Positions 11,728 to 23,500 of a DNA stretch of 64,000 nucleotides are shown piece after piece (the first letter of the stretch is position 1; each line of letters starts with the position of its first letter). Source of the DNA: Hyaloscypha bicolor E (lineage: Eukaryota > Ascomycota > Leotiomycetes > Helotiales > Hyaloscyphaceae); assembly GCF_002865645.1 (NCBI RefSeq), contig NW_020194628.1, positions 2,108,001 through 2,172,000 on the forward strand. The letters are read 5' to 3'. Both the position numbers and the translations under genes were made by a program. The notes below the pieces were generated by a model. The model made no database searches. It saw only the letters and a program-made list of their open reading frames with translations, and was not told where the DNA came from.

Positions 11728-12172
11728 CGAAGATCACGGCATAAAGTGACGGGATTACAGGGCATTTGGACCCTTGGCACCCCCCAGGGCACAATTTAGG
11801 GAGTTCGGCCCGCTGTAAGGCCCTATGACTCCAGGCCATACGCCCCAAGCAGATCTCAAGAGGCGCTGTGAGACATTCGCAAGGTATGAGAAGATCTTTA
11901 GGGGGAAATAGCGCTGCTGGCGGAGTAACGATAGCGCTTGGACGCTGAATAGGTGGTTACTATAGGGCTCTTTAGCGAGGTACCCCTTGTAAGTACAGGG
12001 GAGAACCCCTAAAAAGGTGTGGTACCCCTTGCTCTCGCCTTCTAGCGTGTTTTCAGGGCAATGGCCTAGAATTGTAGGGTAATTTAGTGACTGAATGCGC
12101 TAAAAAAAGACACTGAAGTGCTGTTAAAGCACAAATGCCCTGTAATCCCGTCACTTTATGCCGTGATCTTCG
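11728..12172. mobile_element. 445-bp MITE with perfect 41-bp TIRs and TA target duplication
   Basis: Bases 11728-11768 and 12132-12172 are exact inverted repeats of 41 bp, starting CGAAGATCACGG and ending CGTGATCTTCG. TA flanks both ends (11726-11727 and 12173-12174), as left by Tc1/mariner-type transposases. The interior (~363 bp) has no open frame of useful size, so the element is non-autonomous. Identical TIRs suggest recent movement. On the left it abuts a short tandem repeat of a GATGCAT-containing motif (11688-11725), and related GCATATGG motifs lie just right of it (12182-12212). Confidence 0.88.
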
Positions 12173-12431
12173 TAGAGTTAATGCATATGGAATGGATGCA
12201 TATGGGTGTGAATGCAGATAAATGTGGCAAGGATTCTCGCAGCCCCGCCTCGGAGCCTCCATGGTGGTGTCGAGTACATACATAAGCCGGAGTTTTGGTC
12301 ATTGTGATTTTCCGTGTGACTACTCCTGCATCTGCCAATCATTCATTTCTTGTCTGCTTTCCCCACGCTTTTTTTTGGTCTGGGTTTGGTTTCTTTGCGT
12401 CTCCTAAAAGGGGTAGCCTCTTAAAGAAATT

Positions 12432-13264
12432 ATGAAAGGCGAGCTGACGCTACGAGAAGCTAAAGAATCCGATATTGAAGCGATTAGCGAAATTGCTCTG
12501 TTATCGATGTCGTTGGATCCAGCGTGGACTTACCGGTATCAATTTGCTAAGATCTACCCTATAGAGCATAAAGAAAATACCCGCAACCGATACGACAAGT
12601 ATTTGGCAGATCAAAGAGAGGGCAGGTTCTGTATTGTCGTAGCCGAACTACTGTTGCACATTAAGGACGAAACTATTACAAAAGTAATTGCATTCGCAAT
12701 ATGGCAACTTCCAAGAACCCTCTTAAAGGCCATTGACGAGGCGAAGCCAAGTATGTGACGGAGAGCAGGGTTATGACTTTGCTAACCTAAGATATAATAG
12801 AGCCCACTTCTGATTACCTCGATCGAAAGGATGTTAGCCCAGCCAGGATGAAAGCTTTTCGAGCATATCGCAAAGTCAAATTACACTGGTTCGATGAGAA
12901 GTACGGTGAAAAGCAATGGAGCTTAATGACCTTAGCGACTCATCCCGACTATGGAAGGGGAGGTGTTGGAACAGCGCTTTGTTATTGGGCTATCCAGAGA
13001 GCTATTTCTGATAAAATTGAGGCTGTGACTCTTTTTGCAAGCCCTCTTGGAAAGCTACTTTATACGAAGTTAAAGTTTATTGTGGTGGGAATAGTGCGTA
13101 TTCAAGTTGAAGGCGAGGAGGAGTTTGTTGACCTTCCTGGTATGACTCTTGAACTTAAGGGGAGGGATCGGAGTGAGTTCCGACTGCCAAAAACCTTCGT
13201 ATTTAATCAAGGAAGTTTGGGCGAGAAGATAATTTGTACACTCGCTCAGACATGTTTTGATTGA
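12432..13264 (+). CDS. GNAT-family N-acetyltransferase
   Basis: Exons 12432-12750 and 12801-13264 encode 260 aa. The intron is GTATGT...GCTAAC...AATAG (50 bp, phase 1). The start is the ATG at 12432, followed by the usual GNAT opening LTLREAKESDIEAI. The acetyl-CoA site lies at ~152-170: LATHPDYGRGGVGTAL, matching the R/Q-x-x-G-x-G/A pyrophosphate loop, and is followed by a helix and a beta strand (VTLFASPLGKLLYTKL). Fungal GNATs of this type are small cytosolic acetyltransferases, often for small molecules, with unknown substrates. The motif A residues are all present, so an active enzyme is expected. Confidence 0.85.
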
Positions 13265-13692
13265 AGCTTATGCTTGTGGTCTGGCAAGACAATGCCATTA
13301 TCACTTAGAAAGAGGCTGCAGGAAAGTCGATATCACGTTTAGTCATAGTCCATCTAGTCCCTAGCCCCGGTCTAGCCATCCAATACCTATACCTGAGTAA
13401 AACCCCATAGCAGGGCGCCATGCATAATGCATATGTATGTCTCTGACTGTAGCCACCCATCAAAGGCGGCTTGGGTAACTTTACTAGTGCCTAATCCATT
13501 CTCCACGAGCTTAAGTACAAGCGCTTTCCCTAGTAGAGCTGAGGCCAAGACAAGCTTTCATGTCATCCTGAACAATTTGACAACTCCCCAAATTCCCTCG
13601 CCAAAACCCTTCCTAATTATACGGTATTCTCCTTATTCGCAAAATTTAGCAACTCCTTCAATAACACACCTCGGCACTCGACTATTTCAACA

Positions 13693-14028
13693 ATGCCCCA
13701 GCAGCCTTCAGAAATGGAGGTGAGAAATTAACATTTCTATGACTCTTCCCTTCCTAATGAGTTTATCAAATATCTATTTACAGCTAACAAGTAACAGGTG
13801 CCGGAACCAGTCGTCCGAGAGGCCGAACAGAAGGGTATAACATTTAAAGGGAAGGTTAAGGATGTCCATATTTTAGACGTTAAGCAGTCGGCGGGGAAGG
13901 GGGTGGCCGTTTGTCAAACGGGGGTTGAAGGTTGGGAACCGAATGGTAATCCCGAACCTAAAGTATCGCAGTTCGCGGCAGGAAAGGTGCTCAAGCAGGA
14001 TCGTGTAATTAATGCTAACTCCGGATGA
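13693..14028 (+). CDS. small 85-aa protein, unknown
   Basis: A 27-nt first exon (13693-13719, MPQQPSEME), donor GTGAGA, and acceptor GTAACAG at 13797 after a CTAAC branch. The second exon 13798-14028 encodes a beta-rich, Gly/Lys-rich stretch (GKVKDVHILDVKQSAGKG) ending INANSG. No family is recognised and there is no signal peptide. The joined frame is clean, but the tiny first exon is uncertain. Confidence 0.42.
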
Positions 14029-14472
14029 TCCGAGAAATATTTCCTCTTAAAGGGAACACTGATTCTTATTTATTTACATCTTCCTATCACGGTGATGATA
14101 CGTCATTTCCCCCCCAGTTTGATTGTAACTGATGTGTTCAGGGAAAGATCGGATCGGTCGTGGAATCGTGGACACGCCATAGAACGACTTTCCTCAAAGG
14201 CCACAACCCCTCTTTTTCAAAAATTTGCACTTCACTTGACTCATTTTAATGCAGGTTTCATGCGTGAAGAGCTAAGTGTTGCGTGTCTCCACCCCCTATC
14301 TTTCCCGTACAGGCTCTTTCTACTCATAAATTGGGATATAAAGGACCCCGACCATTCCGGTCTCTGGGCCTCTGGGTATCATCCCGACGTCCTCCCCTTT
14401 AGTTTCTCAACTCGAAGCTTCACAACTGCGATCCTGCCTCACTCTCATTACATCACACTTGAAGTTCAGATC

Positions 14473-14637
14473 ATGGCTCTTCCCAGTTACTGTAACCATT
14501 CGTTCAACCTGCTCAAGTCCGAATCAACGCTCATACAATGGGTTTGTTCTATGTGCCACGGCGGGCCTCATTGGTACATCTTTGAGTGCAAGTATTGCAA
14601 GTTGAAGACTTGTCGGCCCTGTACAAACAAAGTTTAG
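14473..14637 (+). CDS. 54-aa Cys-rich mini-protein, zinc-binding type
   Basis: The frame from the ATG at 14473 gives 54 residues with paired cysteines: WVCSMCHGG, then ECKYCKLKTCRPC. The C-x2-C ... C-x2-C-x4-C-x2-C pattern and the aromatic spacer match the small zinc-ribbon-like proteins common in ascomycetes whose role is unknown. A very similar C-terminal motif is encoded on the opposite strand ~0.5 kb away (15,034). The frame is open further upstream without an ATG, so a longer product is possible. Confidence 0.5.
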   Translation: MALPSYCNHSFNLLKSESTLIQWVCSMCHGGPHWYIFECKYCKLKTCRPCTNKV

Positions 14638-15033
14638 GCAGGATATCTTGCCGCTACTATTTGTTCGCTGAGTAGGTTTGCAAATCCGTCATTTTTCCTC
14701 CAGCTTGATTGTAACTTATGTGTTCTCTAGGAAATATGTAGTGATGCGTGATTGATTTTGATCAGTGCGGTGGAAGGAAGGCTGTAAGGGAGAACATTTC
14801 CCCGGCGGCTGGTGAAAAGAAGATAGGACTCTGGGAAAGCTGAGGTGTTTTGTATTCTGACTATTGCCCTCTTTAATTGATTTGGGATCTTCTCCCTATT
14901 TCATGTAGCATTCACGTTCAGTCACTGTTGATCCAATCCAGTATGTACAAAACAGATTAGAGGCAGTAAGTCGTTCTGCAAGGTGGAATGAAGAATTCTG
15001 ATTGAAAGGGTGGTGTGCTTTGAACCATGGAAA

Positions 15034-15805
15034 CTATGTAACCACCTGGGTTCTATCCCGATTTCGCCCAACAGGACATCTGATATGCTTACAAGAGAAA
15101 CATTCAAATTCTCCAGCAACTCCAGTATCCTCTTCGCATGAGCAGCAAAAGAGTCTCTCTCTCATTCTAAGTTTTTTCGGGATACTAATCCTGTCCTCTC
15201 TTTCTAACTTGAGTTTCTCAAGTTTAACTTTGATTAGTTCCAGATCTTCTTCCTCAACCATATCATCTTCCTCAGCCTCATCCTTCCTCAGTCTGAGATA
15301 TTTCCGACTCTTTGACTGTTCCCTCTTCGCCCCTGTAGAACTTCGCTTTCGTACATCTGCTCCTGATTTCTCACTGCATTCTTCTGGTTTCCACGCCTTT
15401 GGGGTTACGAGATCTGTTGTCGGTTGTTTACGACCTTTTTATACGTCAGCATCCGTAGAATTTCCAAATCAAGATCTGGAGGTGCACTCCCAGGAAGCAG
15501 CTTACCGTCACGAGTCCTTCCCCATCTTTTGTGGCGATCCTCATGTGGCTGCATTTTGCCCTTTACACCTGCTTCCGATTTCACTTCCATTGGAGGTTCT
15601 ATTAATCTGTACGCCTTTGGACTGTCTGGAAAGTTTGTTGGTTGTCCCCTGTCATATATCTCTCCTGTACGTTAGAAATAGAATTTTGGGGGGTGACCTG
15701 TCTCGAACCTGGTATCTTAACCTTGAGGTTTGGTTTCGGCACAATGGGCTGTTGTTCCGGTAGATGGCTTTCCCTTTGGGCGCCTGAGGGGTCGGAGGTG
15801 CCCAT
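15034..15805 (-). CDS. Cys-rich protein with basic/acidic N-terminus, exon structure unresolved
   Basis: The ATG at 15805 (MGTSDPSGAQRESHLPEQQP) is followed by at least two further coding stretches: one ending near 15,415 (KMQPHEDRHKRWGRTRDGK, LPGSAPPDLDLEIL) and one from ~15,410 to 15,034 with a charged helix and the final motif FCCSCEED ... EFECFSCKHIRCP. The first junction can be closed by a 44-bp intron ending TCTAACGTACAG. The second needs a 35-38 bp intron, or the gene is frameshifted. The C-x2-C...C-x2-C-x3-C end matches the small gene at 14,473. Likely a nuclear or zinc-binding protein; this is inference only. Confidence 0.45.
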
Positions 15806-15967
15806 AGATCGGGCTGGCGTTCGACGTTTGAATAATCAAGATCAACACGGTGCTGCTACCGCACCTATGAATTAATCATGCTTCCTGCAGCCTCCCGAGC
15901 TATCTGTCAAGATGTTTTGGATTGGTGATGCGGTCTGCAAGCCTCACGTACGTGGGTCGAGGCCAAA

Positions 15968-16078
15968 GGTAAGATTCCGGCCCCTGTAGGTAGATTCCGG
16001 CCCCTGTAGGGAGATTCCGGCCCCTGTAGGTAAATTCCGGCCCTGGAGATTCCAGCCCCTGTACGGAGATTCCAGCTA
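15968..16078. repeat. 20-bp minisatellite, about 5.5 units
   Basis: Tandem copies of AGATTCCGGCCCCTGTAGGT with small variants (GGTA/GGGA/ACGGA ends, one shortened unit). It lies between the Cys-rich gene and the 579-aa gene. Noncoding. Confidence 0.9.
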
Positions 16079-16237
16079 ACAATAAGCAAAACTTAGAGAA
16101 TCAGGAGTGGATGTGTACCGCTAGCTGCAGGCCAATGCGTTATGCATGTATATATTTCTTCATTCTTCCTAGGACGCCCGGCTTTGCAGGCAAAGATCGT
16201 ATGCTTTCTATTGAAGGTGCATTCTTCACTCACCGAC

Positions 16238-18140
16238 ATGCGTGCCTCGCCCACCCCTGCTCCCGCACCGCCTCCCCCACCGCCATCTCCAATATTAGAT
16301 GAGAGCTCAATTCTGATCACAACAGTAGTTGAGAAGGTAGGCCTCTCTAGGTTTATTGAGGACCAATTATTTACACTTTCTCAACAGAGCTATGAGCCAA
16401 TCGATGTTACCAAATCGTGGGTGCTAGGCCGCATGCCAGTAGACCAAATTGGGCCCCAGAATTCCAATTGGAATCGAATAAAGCAAGCGAAATGGATATT
16501 CGTCTGTGGGAAAAGCTACGATAGCAAGTTCTGCTGCGTTGCGGTACATGAAGACTATCTTCCGTGGCTTCGACGTTTAGGGTTGAAGTTTGAAATCCCC
16601 CTCCCACTCGAGCCAGAAGTGGGGATCCGGATAAGAGGCTCATATACGGCTGCAATAAATGCCGAAGAACGGTGTTTCAATGATGCTGTCAACGCAATAA
16701 TCACCGGGTGTGACCCAGGACTCGGATCACGTTATCGTGAGCTCGTCCCACTACGACTACGAGGAACGCTCGAATGGGTAATCGTGAGCCACGAGGTGCT
16801 AGTAGGTGTACTATCTTTCATTCATTCGCACCAGTACTAATCTTTTCTAGGAAGATTCAATGGTCCGTACCAAATTCGTCCAAAATCTGTTCTTTATCGT
16901 TCTCAACGTCCTTAATGACTACGAGACACCTCTTGCGCTCGAACTCCTTGGGAAAAGTGAGAACGAATTACTCGAGACCTTTTGGAAAGTGGGTAATATA
17001 CGTGGCTGGCGCCCTAAACGTCACTTGGTCGACGCCGATGACCTTCACTGGGTTTCAGTTCTCAGATTCGTTATTCAATTTTCTAATGGGAGGGAAAACT
17101 TTTTGGAGGGATACTATGACCTAGAGTCCACACCCATTCAGAATGCCACCCTATGTAGCGTCTTTATGAGTATTGCTGCGTCAAAGCCCTTTGGAAGTTT
17201 TGATGTGCAGAAAATGCGCAACGCTCTCTCAAAATCCAAGGTATTCGATACTGTCGATGTTAGTAAATTGGAAATTGGGACTTGGACTCTAAAATTGGGG
17301 AATCTCCTTCCATTTGGGAATATTCAATACGCGGTAAGATGTCTTTAGTCATACCTCCTAATTAGTACTAAGGTTCTACAGGTTCTTCCGAATATGATCC
17401 AAGGCGGACTTGGCTCCGAACAGCTGAACCTAGTTCGAGTACAAATGTAAGCATTCGTTCATCAATATTGGAGTCTGATGTTAATTAGTGACAGCGCACA
17501 TATTTACCAACAATACCCTTTCTTCAACAGGAGAGAGAACGATGTACTAGTCCTTCTCACATCAGGCCTAATTAATTCAATAGTGCGTCGAGTTGTCACT
17601 GAATGGTCACTCTCAAACGACGGTCGGAGTACATTTGAGGGAATGATCAACAACCTTCAGGGGCCACAAACATGCGAGGACCTCGGATTAAACTTGGCAG
17701 CCTTATTGTGTTATCGACGACTTCGTGGTGTTCAAGACACCCCTAGAACCACAAATGGCTCATACCTTTTAGACTTCGACGCTCTCTTAAATTTCAAGCC
17801 TCTGTATAACGAGCAAGCGACCCTCGAACAGATGATGTTATCCTTTTTGAGGGTTCTTAAAACATTCAAAGGCCGATTTCAGGATCTCCATCGATTCCTA
17901 ACCGCTACCCTCGGCATGGAGGACACGCCTGTACTGCATCCCCTTGACGGATATTCGGATCAGTATTTCAACCGCAGGATTGAGTACCGACCGGGCCATG
18001 ACGGTGCTTTTGAAAAGGCAAAGCTCCAGGCTTTGATGAAGTTCATAGATTTGAACCCGGTGGAAACGGGAACGGATGATGATAACGATTGGGACACGGT
18101 CTCGTTAGTGGGAAAGACAGAAAAGCTCGGCATCAAATAA
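16238..18140 (+). CDS. 579-aa four-exon protein, unknown family
   Basis: Exons 16238-16777, 16851-17333, 17382-17446 and 17489-18140. Donors are GTAATC, GTAAGA and GTAAGC, and acceptors are TTCTAG, CTACAG and AATTAG; all junctions are in frame. The N-terminus is a Pro-rich stretch (PTPAPAPPPPPPSP, ~4-17), then mixed alpha/beta sequence with many aromatics (WIFVCGKSYDSKFCCVAVHE ~95; FLEGYYDLESTPIQNATLC ~260). It ends acidic (TDDDNDWDTVSL). No transmembrane segment, P-loop or known catalytic motif is seen. The pattern is compatible with a globular fungal-specific domain. The coding call is strong, the function unknown. Confidence 0.65.
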
Positions 18141-18426
18141 CCAGCAGCTCTGCTATATGCCTTGCTTGGCTTGAAAATACGTTTTGCTGCGATAAAGCAG
18201 CGTTCTCCTTTTGTATGAAGAATGTTGTTCGCGGCACTTTTAGCAAATTACATCTCCGTCCTAGATTTTGATCTGTCATATAAATCCATGACTCCCAATG
18301 GCCCAGGATACCAACACTGCGATTGAAGCCATTTAATCCCCCAACCAAATTCTCATCCCCGGTCCTACTGACTCCAACTTGTCTAGAGATGTGTTCACTT
18401 CTGGATCAATAAAGTGTTAGGATAGA

Positions 18427-20143
18427 TCATACCTGATGAAGAGTTAAGAACGCCCAGATTTTGATAAAACTGTGGTAATAGCCAAAGAGAATCGACAGTG
18501 GTAAGAAGAAGATATCCCAAGGGTTGCATTTAAAGAGCCCGATTAACTTGACAACCTTGGAACTGAACAACCAGATCAGGAACGCGGCTCGGTACCAGTA
18601 AGATGCAGTACATTGACAGCATAGCCAAAAAAGCAATGGATCAATAATAAGAGCAAAGTTTATAAACATAGTGAGGTGCAAAGCGTATAAACACCAAAGG
18701 TGCAGTCTATATAATAGTTAGTCGTTGTATTTCAGCATCAAAACATTAACTCGCCTCCAGAGCCCTTGCTTTAGAGTTGTCCAATTGCTCCTCCAATTAC
18801 TTCTCGCCCATCTAGAACACTGCTTGAGAAATTTAGAACTGTTCTCAAGGGTGGTTTCAACCTCGCAATACTGATTGTACTGGACCCAAGTTTTCCATCT
18901 ATTCGCGAACAGCCAGCGTGTCACGAAATTATCGTCATCGGCATTGAGGAGATGCTCTCCCCATCTTTCTTCCTGGAATGCCGATAAGAAGGCACGAGAA
19001 TTTAAGATCTCAGTTCGAACGGCATGCGTCCTTCCAGACATACATGAAGTGCCGCCGTCAATCCAGTGTGTTGCCGATATTTCGAAGTTGCGCCGCTCGA
19101 TATAAGCTCTACCCCACCAATTCCAACATCGCTCTATAAATGATCCGCTCTCGGGACGTGTTACACGCTGACTTGTCCCAACTCCGCCTATTTTTGGATC
19201 TTCAAATGGTGCTAGTAGCCAAGGAAGAATTGTAGAGGGCCATTTTACGTCGCCATCAGCCAAAACCAGGATTTTCGTCTTAACCAGAGGAATAGCCTGG
19301 CAAAGTTGACGACGCTTATTAGCAACGGGAACCTTGAGGACTTTGAGATCTGCATTTATTGATTTTGCAAACTTTTGGAGAATTCCGTATTCACTCTCTC
19401 GAGTAACGAGAAAGATTTGGAACGGATGACAAGCCAACATGCTTTGTATCGTTTGTAAAAGATCATTAACGTCGATGTTAATTATGGGAATGATGATCGT
19501 AGGCGGTGCAGCAGTCATCCAGAGTGTTGTTGGAGACGGGTCGTATTCTTCGTTGTACTGTTTGTGCAATCGATTACGGCGCTTTTGCAGGCGGCTCCTT
19601 CACTGGCATAAGCCTGCGTGGTCACAGGCTCTCCATTGTATCCTTCAGAAGGAGTAAATTGAAAGCGGGGTACTGGCTTGTCTAATACGTCCCCTTTTGT
19701 TCCGTGATTGCCGTATTGGTTGATCTCAACCCATGAAGATGCAATGGGGTGAGAGTCAGGCTGGCTTTCCGGCTCGAGCTGAGAAATTGGATGACCGTCA
19801 TCGTCAACCCAGCGCTCGTCTTCGACGTCCCACCATGGTCCGGGGACAACCGGATCAGCAGGTTTGTTCGGTTCGCCAGCAGCTTCGGGGTTGGCAAGGG
19901 GAGGAGTCTCCGACTCGTCATGCGCCGATGTTTCTGCATATTGTCAGGAGATTGCCTGCTAAACAAGGATAGAGGGTCTTCGGGCATACCTCGAATGCCT
20001 TGGCGATCGCGTGCACCATTCTCCAAACTTGGCTGTGTTGGACTAAGAGGGCTTCCCTTTGTTTTGGGAGCAGGCTCGAGATGATTAAGGGTGGGTTCTT
20101 TTCGGATGTCCCAACAATCCTCCCTGCGTAGTGGATAGGCCAT
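18427..20143 (-). CDS. processive family-2 glycosyltransferase
   Basis: Model: exons 20143-19990, 19933-19626, 19557-18755 and 18706-18427, 514 aa. The catalytic domain carries the GT2 signature: PTIIIPIINI (nucleotide-sugar strand), LADGDVKWP (DxD, ~255), HWIDGGTSC (~321), NADDDNFVTRW (~360) and QCSRWARSNWR (Q/RxxRW, ~400), as in hyaluronan/cellulose-synthase-like enzymes. The last exon supplies several membrane helices (~430-510). The first ~150 residues are a charged, Pro-rich cytosolic-looking region instead of the usual N-terminal membrane helices. The last intron appears to use a GC donor (AG|GCGAGT). The third junction (68-bp intron) is inferred from phase only; a shorter protein from the ATG at 19518 is the alternative. 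Product polysaccharide unknown. Confidence 0.75.
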
Positions 20144-20590
20144 TGTGGGCACTCAGACTTGAAGTATTCCAACTTCTAGTGGTAGAAATCTCAGGTATAA
20201 TGTCTCGTGACGCAGGGAGGCAGAATGATGTGCTTGCGGTGAAGTGAGCGAGAAGAGAGAGAGGAGAGGAGATGGGAGGAGGGAGAGGCTGCCTTTATAC
20301 ACTGAATACCCTGAGACTTGCATAAGAACCAGCCCGGCATGGACACGGCTATGCTCCTCTGCAAAGGGGCAAAGCTTGCGCGTGATTCAACATCCTTGTT
20401 GGGACAAGGCGATTTGTATACCAGGTGAAAGAAGCTTGGAGCAGAGTCGCTTTGAAAGCACAGTTTCCTCGAGAAATCTATTTAAAGATCGAATCATAAA
20501 TCCATTAATCCCATGATATTATCGCTCGTGAACTTTAACCCTGACTCTCATAGCCGGACAATTTGGAAGTGCCTTGTCCTGAGGGACCAT
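20144..20590. promoter_or_regulatory. promoter region of the glycosyltransferase gene
   Basis: Between the GT2 start and the 3' end of the protease gene. It contains a GA-rich run (20,243-20,290), which is CT-rich on the coding strand of the GT2 gene, a usual feature of highly used fungal promoters. No clear TATA box. Confidence 0.35.
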
Positions 20591-23500
20591 CTAGGAACCC
20601 TCGGTGGCCACTCTGAGTCTTTTGGAACTGCGACTTGGCTTAAGAACATTATTCGGAAGGCCCTCGACTATCCTCTTGCGTTTCTTGGAAAGGGGACTTG
20701 GCTGAAGAGCATCGCCTTCAAGGAACGTCTGGCAATCCCCGACTACCTCCTTCGTCACCCGGTCTGGATCCACCTCGTCGTCCCAACTGCCAACTGGGAG
20801 TCCAATCATTCGCCGCTTGGCGTTGCGTATGACCATCAGGCCACAACTCCGTCCGTCTCTCTGCTGGGGAGTAGGCTGGCCACCAGATTAGTACACGGCG
20901 GTGTATTAGGCTGTATACTTACCGCCTCAGTGTATCCAAAACTCAAGTACTTGAACTCCTCCTGTGGCGGATTAGTACCGCCTTTGAATGGTCCGTCCAA
21001 ATCCACTTACCTCTACTACTCGTCTTACTAGGGTAGACTTTGTTTTGCGATAAATAATCCCATGGCTTGCCATCGAATCAAAGTGATATATCATCTTCGT
21101 TTGTTCATTAATCTCGAGCAGCGTGAAGTGGTCGGCGTTAATATTCAGCGGACAAATATATACCTGTGGGTCCTCGAGATCGTTCTGGCCTTCGCACTTA
21201 TAGTCGTCGATCTTCTTCCTCCAGCGACGGAGAGGGTTCGAGAGAGGCGTGACCTCGCCGTTTGCATCTTTCTTGTGGAGTGGGACGCTGAGACCGAGTC
21301 TCACGAACACTGGCCTATCGATCATCTCCAGAGCGGCTGCAATATCCCAACAATTGAGCCATGCCCTGGAGCGGAGCCTGTCGAACATGCCACATGAAAG
21401 TTCGGCTGCACCATTTACCATAATAGAATCGTTATTACCGAGCGTGTGCTTGCCGAGAACGTGGCCGATCCCTTCGACGACTCGGGCAACGGCGGTATCC
21501 AAGCAGCCTTGTGGAACCGGTTCCTGTTATTGCGTCAGTATATGTGTCCAATACCCAAACCAAGCACCAGCTTACTCTCTCTCGGCCGTGCTCAGCTCGT
21601 AGGCTTGAGACCTCCTCCGATGGTATAATAGCATGTGATTCAAGCGAGTGAAAGAAGCGAGAGAGGTCCGGTCGCCCTTCCTTAGCCAACAGCTCTACCT
21701 GTTCGTCGAGGATGGAGAGCAACTCCATCTTTTGCGGATCTGCTCGAAATGGTATAGCTATCTTGTCGATATTTTCTTTGCTCCCCTTCGCATAGCTCCT
21801 AGTAATATAGTTAAGGTCAATAATTATCAGGATCCATGCATTATAGGACGTACCATATATCTGGATCGAAGAGAATCCCTAGGCGGGTCATCTGGATTAG
21901 TTTGCGCAATGTTCGCCCTCTGTGGAGAATATTATTGAGCCTCTTCCTCCTTATATCAAAAATCCTCTTTTGGATTCCGGCCGAATTTGCTGACGAAGGA
22001 GGATCTTCATTGCCTTCGGAGGCGAGTTTTCCCGGACTCTCCATGACTGTGGTATCACGCGCCTCCTTCAGGTATTTATCCAGAATTACGGTGGCCAGAC
22101 GTTTTCTGGGCGTCCCTCGTTTCGTAGGAGGCGGCGCCTTCTCAGCTTGTTCAAGCTCGGCGTCGTACCACTCTGAGGCGCCCATCCACTCTATCATGTT
22201 GAGGATGGTTGCTTCCTTGGAACGAGCGTGACCTGCTTCTAGCATGTTGATCCACATGGAGGCTGACCAAGTTGTCGAGCTGCTTGCGATCCACATGGAA
22301 CCTGGCCGTTCCGCCACAGCAATCGTAGCCGGTGCTTCACCAAGGCTAGGTCGTAACGTGCTGAGGATTCTTGAATGGACCTCCGTTGGTACTTCCTGGC
22401 GCCTGCTCATCTCGTAAATGATATGAACTGCGTTAGCGACCATGTCGGTTAATGCAGGCGCCACTCTGGGTGGGGAAGGGGGCAGGATAGTTTGGCTATC
22501 TTGAGTTGGAAGCGGTTGTTCTCTGTCGACCTTTTGCGCTTGCGCGGAAGCAGTGTTGTATGGGCTCGTCTGTTGCTGTCCCGTCCTGGGCGATGGTGGC
22601 GGAATCCTCTCTGACAAGGTCATCTCTACCTTATCTGGTGGGGAGGTGGGGAGGCCACCTTCGGTTAGAGGTGATAGAACTTCTCCATCTACTATGGGCG
22701 TGAACAGGGCCGTATGTGGTGTTTGATCGTCGGACAGAGGCGATTGGAATCCTCTGCCGATTTGTTGTACGGGTGTAGATGGGGCAGGACCCGGTAGGGT
22801 ACTCTGCTGCGGTTCTGTCCCGTGTGCGAGGGAGGGAGCGGATGTAGCTTGATTATTGGATGCATTTCCGTCGATTTCTGGTAGGGCCGTCCCTCGCTGT
22901 TCTGCCCCGCTTGGCAAGGGAGGGCGGACGGTAATCATCTTGGCGCTGTCGCTGCTGCACGTGGCCTTCAGCTGATGGAGCGCTGACTCGCTGCCGATGG
23001 ATGGCAGGGAGCGGCCGTGGGCAGAAGACTGGCCTTGCACTCCTTCCTGAGCAACTTCCTCGGTGACGATCTCTGGAATGTCTCCCTCGCATTCTAGAAG
23101 GGGTTTCTCCGTCACGAGACTGTCGCTGCTTTGGTTAATGGTCACATCGTCGTGACCAGGTTGACAGGTGACCGAACCGTCGCCGACCAAGGGGCTGCTG
23201 CCGGAAGCTGCGTGTGAATCCCCAGGTCCGTCTCTGGAGATATGCGCCTGCGTCTTGGAGGACTTTGGAAGCCGATAAGTGAGGTCTAATCGCTTCCTCC
23301 TTCTCGATGGTCTTGTAGGGCTGATGCCTGACTGATGTTCTGCGGGTCCTTGAACTTCAGGTTCAGAATTGTCCGTAGAGTGTTTGAGGATTTCTTGGAC
23401 GAGATATTGAGCAACGGACGGCGCCTTCATGCACAAATCCCGCACAAAGGTTGAGAACTGTAATTGGCAATCAGCTTTCCTGAAGGAGCAGAACGGTACC

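Noticed and set aside
21841..22231. plus-strand open frames across 20.5-24 kb
   Set aside because: Antisense to the well-supported protease gene, whose six exons join in frame with a complete catalytic motif set.
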